From assembly GCF_900107125.1 (NCBI RefSeq), contig NZ_FNOU01000011.1, forward strand, positions 1 through 64,000: a stretch of 64,000 bases of DNA, given 5' to 3'. The position numbers were made by a program, and so were the translations under genes. This document shows, in pieces, positions 57,932 through 64,000 of the stretch (positions are counted from its first letter, which is position 1; each line of letters opens with the position of its first letter). The DNA comes from Eubacterium barkeri (GTDB lineage Bacteria; Bacillota; Clostridia; Eubacteriales; Eubacteriaceae). The notes beneath the pieces are model-generated. The model was not told the origin of the DNA. It saw only the letters and a list, made by a program, of their open reading frames with translations, and did no database searches.

Positions 57932-59608
57932 CTACTTCTGTTTCCCGGGGAAGGTCAAAATTTTACCCGGCTTTCCCATTTGTTGGCGCTCACTAACCAC
58001 CGGACCACTTAGCTCATCGGGTGTAAATCCGCGGTTAGAGTACATCCGTGTGCTGTTATGGAAGGCCATCAGAAGGGGGGCCAAACGTTCCATGGCGGCA
58101 TCATCCAGGGAGTCTTCCAGCTCCTGGGTGAAGGCGGAGAAGGTATCCCTCAGGGACAGCCCGATCTTCGTCCAAAATTGGAGGCGGGTACACATCTCCC
58201 GGGCCTTGTCCTGATGAAGATGATGGCGATGGATCAGCTCCTGGACCAATGCCCAGGCCTGGGGCGTCTCCTGGAGGATATCCCCGGAAAAACGGGTTTC
58301 CACCTCCTGGACCGTCGGCATGTAGTAGGGCTTGTCTCCCTGCTCCTGAAGCAGAGAATTGGCCATATCCCGTTCCGCAAAGAACCAGGGCATCCAATAC
58401 CCATCCTTAAGACAAAGGGCTTCCCGGAGGAAGGAGCAGCGGGATACGAGGTGCTCAAAGCTCCAATATGCTACGGATTCTCCGGTGCAGGTCGCCATGA
58501 CCTTAGCGGGCTGCTCATAATCACAGATACCGTAGAGATTCAGACAGGTTTCCAGATATTCCCGATATCGGGATTCCTCTGCACGCTGTTTCTCAAAGGA
58601 CGCGCTTTTGAGGGTCTTCTTCAAAGCCGTTGCCACTTGCCGGGGGATGGCGATGCCATCTTCCTCTTCATAGGCGTAGCCGTTGAAGACCAGCAGTGCC
58701 GGAAAGTCCGATTTTAAAGGCAGGTTACCGGTTTTCATCCCTTGCAGCAGATTATCGATTTCCTCCCGATAAGCCACACTAAAATCCCAGGTGATTTGCT
58801 GGGGATCACATATTTTTGCAGCGATGGCATCAATCAGCTCGGCCTTACGCAGCTTGTAGGGTTTCGCAATGCTGAGCTCCTGGGCGTATTCCTTCAGCTC
58901 CGGCACGGTAAATTGCCAAAGAACGGATTCCGGGGTATCCCCAAGGATCCGAACCGGCATTTCCCCCTCAAGGAAGGGGTTGGGCAGGGCATTGAGAAAA
59001 TCATCGTCACCCCCCCATAATTCATCATCGTACAGGATGTCTTCATCCCATTGCCCACCCTCCAATAATTCCGCGTTAACCGCCTCCAGGTTGTAGACTT
59101 CACCGTATCCTAAGTCCCGGGCCCAGGCTAAAAGTTCTTTACGCTCAGGGTCCTTTTTGTCCTTCAGACGGCCCACCAGCCCGTAGTAGCCGCAGACCCC
59201 CCCGCAATCTTCAATAAAGTTATTCCCCCGATAGGCCGTAACCTTGGGGTTATCCTGAATTTGATGGGGGTGGTAGGCCTCAATGGCCACCTCATGGATC
59301 CAATCATCTCCAAAATCATAGATATAAAGAAGGGTTTCCCCTGGCTTTAGCCATTGATGGAGGGCTTCTTCTGCTTCGTCTAAGCTTTCAAGCCCCAAAT
59401 CTGCCATAAGGCCCTCCTCATCCGCCATATCGATGTGGATATCCCTTTCTGGAAATTCAAAGCCATGGAGATGGTACCCCTTCCACCCAAAGGCTATATT
59501 AATGACCTGGGCCAGGGTCTGGAAGGTTGCTGCCTCGTCAATCATCAACCGCCGCCATACCACTGGCTTACTTCCTTCGATTTTAATTTTAAGCTGATAT
59601 GCTCCCAT
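57932..59608 (-). CDS. Plasmid pRiA4b ORF-3 family protein, long form
   Basis: A 558-residue protein. The N-terminal 200 residues match the pRiA4b ORF-3 family (AYQLKIKIEGSKPVVWRRLMI, FGWKGYHLHGF, LYIYDFGDDWIHEVAIE). A SAP- or Rho-N-like helix pair follows (TVPELKEYAQELSIAKPYKLRKAELIDAIAAKI, about 255-290). The last 270 residues are unrecognised and rich in Trp and Cys. The ATG at 59608 has aaaggaga upstream. Relatives are often linked to mobile elements and may bind nucleic acid; the function is not known. Confidence 0.82.
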   Translation of the reverse strand: MGAYQLKIKIEGSKPVVWRRLMIDEAATFQTLAQVINIAFGWKGYHLHGFEFPERDIHIDMADEEGLMADLGLESLDEAEEALHQWLKPGETLLYIYDFGDDWIHEVAIEAYHPHQIQDNPKVTAYRGNNFIEDCGGVCGYYGLVGRLKDKKDPERKELLAWARDLGYGEVYNLEAVNAELLEGGQWDEDILYDDELWGGDDDFLNALPNPFLEGEMPVRILGDTPESVLWQFTVPELKEYAQELSIAKPYKLRKAELIDAIAAKICDPQQITWDFSVAYREEIDNLLQGMKTGNLPLKSDFPALLVFNGYAYEEEDGIAIPRQVATALKKTLKSASFEKQRAEESRYREYLETCLNLYGICDYEQPAKVMATCTGESVAYWSFEHLVSRCSFLREALCLKDGYWMPWFFAERDMANSLLQEQGDKPYYMPTVQEVETRFSGDILQETPQAWALVQELIHRHHLHQDKAREMCTRLQFWTKIGLSLRDTFSAFTQELEDSLDDAAMERLAPLLMAFHNSTRMYSNRGFTPDELSGPVVSERQQMGKPGKILTFPGKQK

Positions 59609-59712
59609 GGTAGACTCTCCTTTACCACCCTTTTTTTTAATTCTATCATAGCCCATTTAAAAATGGAATCATCCTCTTTTTATCTTTTTAAAGGGTTGAT
59701 TTTGAATGCGTA

Positions 59713-59741
59713 TTGTTTTTTTCGGGGATTCTATATATAAT
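59713..59741 (+). promoter_or_regulatory. Promoter of the ThiF-like gene
   Basis: TTGTTT and TATAAT are separated by 17 bases, 28 bases before the ATG at 59770. Confidence 0.65.
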
Positions 59742-59769
59742 GGACTCAAAATCTTAGGGGGTGGCCCAA

Positions 59770-60486
59770 ATGAAGGCCCATTATCAACGTCAAATGATGA
59801 TATCCCAAATTGGTGAGGCGGGCCAGGGCCGACTGCAGGCGTCCAGGGTAACGGTCATTGGAGCCGGCGGACTGGGTAGTCCGGTCTTAACCTATCTGGC
59901 TGGCGCCGGGGTGGGGAAGCTGACCCTCATCGATGGGGATACCCTGTCGGAGAGCAACCTCAACCGCCAATTTTTATACCCTGCCGATGCCCTGGGATCC
60001 CCTAAAAGTGAATTGGCCAAGGCCCGGATTCAGTCCTTCAACCCCAATGTCCAGGTGACCTGCCACCAGGCCTTCCTGGGGGAGGATAACCAGGCGGCTC
60101 TCATTGGGTCCCCGGATGTTATTGTGGATTGTGTGGATAATATTCCCACCCGTCACCTGGTGGCACGTTACGGCCGAAAGCAGGGAATTCCCGTGGTGGA
60201 GGGGGGCGTTATGGGCTTTTGGGGCTGGCTGTTCTGTAGCATGCCCGAGGGCGCCTGCTTCGGATGCCTGGGCTCCCAGATCCCTGCCTCTCAAAAAACC
60301 CCGGCATTGGGGGCGGTGGCCGGGATCATCGGCAGCCTTCAGGCAACGGAGTGTCTCAAGCTTCTTCTGGGCATGGGCACCGCCTATCCCGGTACCCTGC
60401 TGCAATACGATGGCCTCCACGGGGACTTTGACACCCTCCCCATCACCCAAAATCCAAGCTGCCCCTGGTGTTCTCCCCAGCCTTAA
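59770..60486 (+). CDS. ThiF/MoeB/HesA family adenylyltransferase
   Basis: An E1-like enzyme of 238 residues that adenylates the C-terminus of a sulfur-carrier protein such as MoaD or ThiS. The ATP site is VTVIGAGGLGSPVLTYLAGAGVGKLTLIDGD, followed by SNLNRQFLY. Zinc-binding Cys pairs are CFGC and CPWC. It has no rhodanese domain. The ATG at 59770 is favoured over the GTG at 59761 by taggggg. Its proximity to two moeA-type genes points to a MoeB role; a ThiF role for thiamine is the alternative. Confidence 0.88.
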   Translation: MKAHYQRQMMISQIGEAGQGRLQASRVTVIGAGGLGSPVLTYLAGAGVGKLTLIDGDTLSESNLNRQFLYPADALGSPKSELAKARIQSFNPNVQVTCHQAFLGEDNQAALIGSPDVIVDCVDNIPTRHLVARYGRKQGIPVVEGGVMGFWGWLFCSMPEGACFGCLGSQIPASQKTPALGAVAGIIGSLQATECLKLLLGMGTAYPGTLLQYDGLHGDFDTLPITQNPSCPWCSPQP

Positions 60487-60503
60487 CGTAAAATAAAAGA
60501 TAG

Positions 60504-60547
60504 GCCCCGGTCCCTGATTTTCCAGGGAACCGGGGCGCATTTTTTAT
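60504..60547. terminator. Terminator between the ThiF-like and moeA genes
   Basis: The stem gccccggtccctg / cagggaaccggggc is followed on the plus strand by gcatttttt. The minus strand has tcttttatttt after it, so it may serve both convergent genes. Confidence 0.85.
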
Positions 60548-62460
60548 TCTTTACCATCGATGAGGAGGACTTCTCCGGAATGTTCAAGGGCGTAACCTCC
60601 GAGGGCCGTTAATTTTTCCTTTAAGGCATTACTTTTTAAAATCGCAATGAAATGCTTGACCTCTGGCATCTCCAGATTTTCCTGGGGCAGGGCAAAATCA
60701 TAGGATTCTTCCCCCACAGGGATGAAATCCAGACCCATGGCCACCGCCGCAGACTGAACCCCCATGCCCACGTCGGCTCCGTCACTGCCCACAGCCGCCG
60801 CCACGGCCATATGGGTGGTTAATTCCTGGCTGTAGCCTGAAATAGAATCCGGGGAAATGCCCCTTTTCTTAAGATTATAGTCCAGGAGCAGGCGGGTCCC
60901 CGCTCCCCTCTGACGATTCACAAAGCGGTGGGCCCCAAGGTCCTCAAATCCCTGAATCCCCAGGGGGTTCCCCGGCTTAACCATCAGGCCCTGAACCCGG
61001 CCCACCCCCCGGATAAGGGCCATGGGGTTTTTAAACAGGCTTTTAACCGCCTTTACATTGTAGGTGCCATCAGACTCATCCAGCAGGTGAATGGGAGCCA
61101 TATGGGCCTCACCCCGTTTCAGGGCCATGAGCCCCCCCATGCTGCCCACATGGGTGCTGGATAGGTATTCATCCTGATAAATAGCGGGGAGCATATCGGC
61201 CATAAGATCCAGGATGAGATCGTGGCTGCCGATGACCACCAGGGTCTTTGCGATCTCCGTAAGCGCCTTGTAAAGCACCACCTCCACGGACTCTCCGGCA
61301 CCAATGCCCTCACTGTTTTGGGGGATGATTAAACACCCATCAGCCTTGACCATGGACATGGCCGCCCCAGCTCCCCGGGCCAGAGGTGAGGCCACCAGCT
61401 TGTCATTTACCACCCCCAGTTTGACCCGAACGTATTCCCGGTGCTTCAGGCTGGATACCAGACGCTTGCTGACCACTGCCTTGGCCCGTCTGGCCTGGGT
61501 GTCCACCTGGCCGGTCAGCTTATTCAGCACCGGCACCACAAAGCTTTCGTAGGCCATATAGGCGGCCACAGGATACCCCGGCAGGCCAATGACAGGTTTT
61601 CCCTCAACGACGGCCAAAATCACCGGCTTCCCCGGCTTCATGGCCACGCCGTGGACCACCACCTCCCCCAGTTCCCTGAGGACCTGGACGGTATAATCCT
61701 CCCGACCAGCACTGGAGCCCGCATTGATAATCACCATCTCGTGGGTGGAAATGGCGTGGACCAGGGTCTCCCGGATTTTTTCATAATCATCGGGAATGGC
61801 AGGGAATCGGTGGGGGATCCCGCCGCCCTCAGTTACCCGGTTTTCGATAACCCTGGAATTGGACTCGATGATATCTCCTTCTCCAGGGGTCTCAGTGGGT
61901 TCAATGATTTCGGTGCCCGTGGGATAGATGGCCACCCTGGGCTTTTTAACCACCGGGATGGTGAGAATTCCGGCGGAGAGCAAAGCCCCAATATCCATGG
62001 GGCGGATGTTATGGTTACTGGGCAGAATCATCTCTCCGGTGACAATGTCCTCCCCAATGGGGCGGATGTTATCCCAGGGGGCCGCCGCCTGGAGGATGGT
62101 GTGCTCCCCGGATTCCGTCTCCACAATATCCTCGGCCATAATCACCGCATCGTAGGGGGGATGGATGGGATCGCCGGTATCCACCACCACGTAATCCCGA
62201 CCCGCTTCAAGGGCCACCGGCGTCTTTTCCGATGCCCCCAGGGTATGGGCGGACACCACGGCGATGCCGTCCATGGCCGAGGCATTGAAGAGGGGCGAGC
62301 AGTACTTTGCGATGCTGGCCTCCCTGGTAATGCGATGGAGGCTGTTTACCACCTCAATCTCTTCATACTCCACCTTGAGACTGGACCCCAGCTTTTCCAT
62401 AAAGCTTTCCTGGGCTTCTTCCACGGAGACGGTTTTAAGGTATAGGTTTCGTTTTCCCAT
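60544..62460 (-). CDS. MoeA fused to a substrate-binding-protein-like domain
   Basis: Molybdopterin molybdenumtransferase-type protein of 638 residues. The N-terminal 400 residues are MoeA-like: NASAMDGIAV, GEDIVTGEMILP, VAIYPTGTEI, VIINAGSSAGREDYT, GVAMKPGKPVI and GLPGYPVAAYM. The C-terminal 230 residues resemble a periplasmic-binding-type domain (LVVIGSHDLILDLMADML, ...RFVNRQRGAGTRLLLDYNL), as in ModE-like or MoeA-associated proteins that bind an oxyanion. This layout is known in anaerobes. The ATG at 62460 follows the moeA stop by five bases. It may supply molybdate or tungstate directly to the cofactor. Confidence 0.9.
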   Translation of the reverse strand: MGKRNLYLKTVSVEEAQESFMEKLGSSLKVEYEEIEVVNSLHRITREASIAKYCSPLFNASAMDGIAVVSAHTLGASEKTPVALEAGRDYVVVDTGDPIHPPYDAVIMAEDIVETESGEHTILQAAAPWDNIRPIGEDIVTGEMILPSNHNIRPMDIGALLSAGILTIPVVKKPRVAIYPTGTEIIEPTETPGEGDIIESNSRVIENRVTEGGGIPHRFPAIPDDYEKIRETLVHAISTHEMVIINAGSSAGREDYTVQVLRELGEVVVHGVAMKPGKPVILAVVEGKPVIGLPGYPVAAYMAYESFVVPVLNKLTGQVDTQARRAKAVVSKRLVSSLKHREYVRVKLGVVNDKLVASPLARGAGAAMSMVKADGCLIIPQNSEGIGAGESVEVVLYKALTEIAKTLVVIGSHDLILDLMADMLPAIYQDEYLSSTHVGSMGGLMALKRGEAHMAPIHLLDESDGTYNVKAVKSLFKNPMALIRGVGRVQGLMVKPGNPLGIQGFEDLGAHRFVNRQRGAGTRLLLDYNLKKRGISPDSISGYSQELTTHMAVAAAVGSDGADVGMGVQSAAVAMGLDFIPVGEESYDFALPQENLEMPEVKHFIAILKSNALKEKLTALGGYALEHSGEVLLIDGKE

Positions 62461-62465
62461 GATGG

Positions 62466-63695
62466 TCACACCGGCCATACGGTGACGGTGTCACCGGCCT
62501 GAACTCCTTCCAGATTTTTATCCAGCAGTACATAGCCATAGGCCCGGCTGAGGATGCTGATCAGCCCGGATTTCCCCAGGATGGGAATGGCCAGACAGCC
62601 CCCATCCTCCTGACGAAGGGCTACCAGCACACTGGTGGTTCGCCCCGGTGCCCCGGCCACGTTGGTGGCTATTTTAGCGGTAATAGGGACTACGGGCTGT
62701 TGTCCGTACATTTCCCCCTCCAGCCACTCCATGAGAAGCCGAAAAACCATCATGGCTGCCACAGGATGCCCCGGCAGTCCGAGGAAAAGGGTGGCAGTGG
62801 GGGCATCCCACCCCAATATAGTGGGTTTGCCTGGCTTGAGGGCCAAACCGTGGGTGAACACCCCTTCACTGGCCACGGTATCGATGATGGCTTCGGTCAT
62901 GTCCTTTTTCCCCTTGGAGCTGCCCCCGGAAATCAGCACGAGATCAGCCTGAGCCATGGCCGCGGCAATGGCCGCCTCGATGGACTCCCACACATCGGGC
63001 ACCAGTACCTGGGAAACCACCGCCATTCCCATCTCCTGGGCCAGGGCCGCCAGGGCGCTGGTATTGACATCCCGGATTTTCCCTGGTTCCAGGGGAGCGT
63101 TTCCCGGAATCAGCTCATCCCCGGTGGAAATAATGGCGACCTTAAGGGTGGTATACACGGATACCTCCTGGATGCCCAGGGCCGCCATAACTCCGATTTC
63201 CTGGGCACGAATCCGGGTTCCCCGGTGAAGGCCCCTTTCGCCTTCCCCAAAATCCTCTCCGATCTGGACCACCCCATCTCCTGCAGCGACGCTGGTGTAA
63301 ATGGCGATTTCATCCCCGGAGAAGACCTCGCTGTACTCCACCATCACCATGGCATCGGCCCCCTCTGGGAGCATGCCCCCGGTGGGAACATAGGCACAGG
63401 TCCCCAGGGTCAGGGTACACTGCGCTTCGGCCCCCATGACCACCTCCTCTATACAGGTCAAAAGAGCGGGAATGCTTTCACTGGCCCCTTGGATATCCTT
63501 TGCCCTAACGGCATAACCATCCACCGTGGACCGTCGGAAGTGGGGGACGTTATTCCGGGCATCAACCCCTTCTCCTAAAACACGCCCCAGGCTGTCTGCC
63601 GCCGGAATTTTCTCACAGCGCAGCAGATGGCTCCCGAAGCGTTCCTTTATTTTTTCCCGGGCTTGGCCCAAATCGTCAACAGTTAGTAGCTGCAT
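62466..63695 (-). CDS. moeA: Molybdopterin molybdenumtransferase
   Basis: Inserts molybdate into adenylated molybdopterin. Typical motifs are RSTVDGYAVRA, TGGMLPEGADAMVMVEY, IGVMAALGI, VAIISTGDELI, DVNTSALAA, LVLISGGSSKGKKDM and GLPGHPVAAMM. Length is 409 residues. It precedes and slightly overlaps the alternative start of the second moeA-type gene, so the two are co-expressed. Organisms with two moeA genes often use one for tungsten and one for molybdenum; which is which cannot be told here. Confidence 0.92.
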   Translation of the reverse strand: MQLLTVDDLGQAREKIKERFGSHLLRCEKIPAADSLGRVLGEGVDARNNVPHFRRSTVDGYAVRAKDIQGASESIPALLTCIEEVVMGAEAQCTLTLGTCAYVPTGGMLPEGADAMVMVEYSEVFSGDEIAIYTSVAAGDGVVQIGEDFGEGERGLHRGTRIRAQEIGVMAALGIQEVSVYTTLKVAIISTGDELIPGNAPLEPGKIRDVNTSALAALAQEMGMAVVSQVLVPDVWESIEAAIAAAMAQADLVLISGGSSKGKKDMTEAIIDTVASEGVFTHGLALKPGKPTILGWDAPTATLFLGLPGHPVAAMMVFRLLMEWLEGEMYGQQPVVPITAKIATNVAGAPGRTTSVLVALRQEDGGCLAIPILGKSGLISILSRAYGYVLLDKNLEGVQAGDTVTVWPV

Positions 63696-63721
63696 GGTTT
63701 TTCACTTCCTTTCTCTATGGG

Positions 63722-64000
63722 TCATACCCGCTGGCATTGCATATACCGGCTGACCGCTTGGGTCTGGGGATTAAAAATAACCTGGTCCGTTTCCCCGGAT
63801 TCGATAATTCTTCCCTTTTCCATAAAATGTACCTGATTGCACAGATTGTTAATCTGGGCCAGCTGATGGCTGATGATCAGCCAGGTGATGGGCTCTTTCT
63901 CCTGCCAGGCGTGGATAAAATTCTCAAATTGTACAAGGCTCTCGGGATCCAGGTTTGAGAGGGTTTCATCGATGATGACGAACCGGGGTTTAAACACCAG
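63722..64000 (-). CDS. ABC transporter ATP-binding protein, oligopeptide/nickel type (partial)
   Basis: The 3' part of an ATPase gene cut by the window end; the true start lies outside. What remains has Walker B and D-loop PRFVIIDETLSNLDPESL, the switch His in LIISHQLAQI, and the C-terminal GRIIESGETDQVIFNPQTQAVSRYM, which resembles OppF/NikE-type proteins. The gene ends 27 bases before moeA in the same direction, so a nickel, peptide or metal transporter may be co-transcribed with the molybdenum genes. Confidence 0.8.
   Translation of the reverse strand: MVFKPRFVIIDETLSNLDPESLVQFENFIHAWQEKEPITWLIISHQLAQINNLCNQVHFMEKGRIIESGETDQVIFNPQTQAVSRYMQCQRV

Noticed and set aside
61441-62445. Long plus-strand frame (334 codons) opposite the second moeA gene
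   Set aside because: It is the antisense of a clear MoeA protein, without promoter or ribosome-binding site; long shadows are expected in GC-rich coding DNA.

Overview
The window looks like the chromosome of an anaerobic, Gram-positive-type member of the Clostridia (Firmicutes). Pointers are strong GGAGG ribosome-binding sites, TPP and FMN riboswitches of Firmicute type, an [FeFe] hydrogenase, radical-SAM and clostridial-type flavin/ferredoxin proteins, and molybdenum-cofactor genes of the kind used by anaerobic molybdenum hydroxylases. I cannot name a genus. No rRNA, tRNA, CRISPR array, replication origin or intact transposase was seen.

Layout. 0-11 kb: a MATE pump; a minus-strand sugar operon (SorC regulator, FGGY kinase, 2-hydroxyacid dehydrogenase, class II aldolase); glycogen branching enzyme; a glutamine-amidotransferase-like hydrolase with a second class II aldolase; an iron alcohol dehydrogenase. 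11-23 kb: a radical SAM/SPASM-like protein; a TPP-riboswitch thiamine salvage operon (thiM-thiE-HAD-thiD); small redox, barstar and phosphatase genes; and a GntR-controlled SDR/DeoC/FGGY-kinase operon. 22.8-34.5 kb: a molybdenum region. A long minus-strand operon runs from a MobA/ModE-like fusion through xdhC, a MoeA/MogA-like protein, moaA, MOSC and modABC to an iron/B12-type ABC transporter that may be MolABC-like. moaC-mogA diverge from it. 34.5-39 kb: radical SAM/TetR pair, thioredoxin, flavoprotein, diguanylate cyclase and a small XRE regulator.

39-50.4 kb is an accessory island, visibly more AT-rich. It carries three copies of a short intergenic repeat, regulators (HxlR, MerR, TetR, XRE), methyltransferases, a DUF2268 protease and a nicotinamide riboside transporter. 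It also has an FMN-riboswitch operon running from a broken riboflavin transporter through a flavin/ferredoxin protein and a zinc-type macrodomain to a class M sirtuin (SirTM). Several genes here are decayed: an XRE/TPR gene with an internal stop, a frameshifted ribU, an HxlR remnant, and coding remnants at the right edge.

50.6-64 kb: core genes resume with an azoreductase-like protein, asparaginase, a NuoF/GltD-like electron-transfer protein with an [FeFe] hydrogenase, an ADP-ribosylglycohydrolase, a large pRiA4b ORF-3-like protein, and a second molybdenum group (ThiF/MoeB-like, MoeA with a substrate-binding domain, MoeA) running into an ABC ATPase cut by the window end.

Two themes link the genes. 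The first is molybdenum/tungsten uptake and cofactor assembly, with two transport systems, three MoeA-like proteins and XdhC, but no molybdoenzyme in view. The second is flavin/NAD/ADP-ribose chemistry in and next to the island: RibU, PnuC, sirtuin, macrodomain and ADP-ribosylglycohydrolase. A family of structured intergenic repeats occurs at about 0.1, 27.7 and 53.1 kb.
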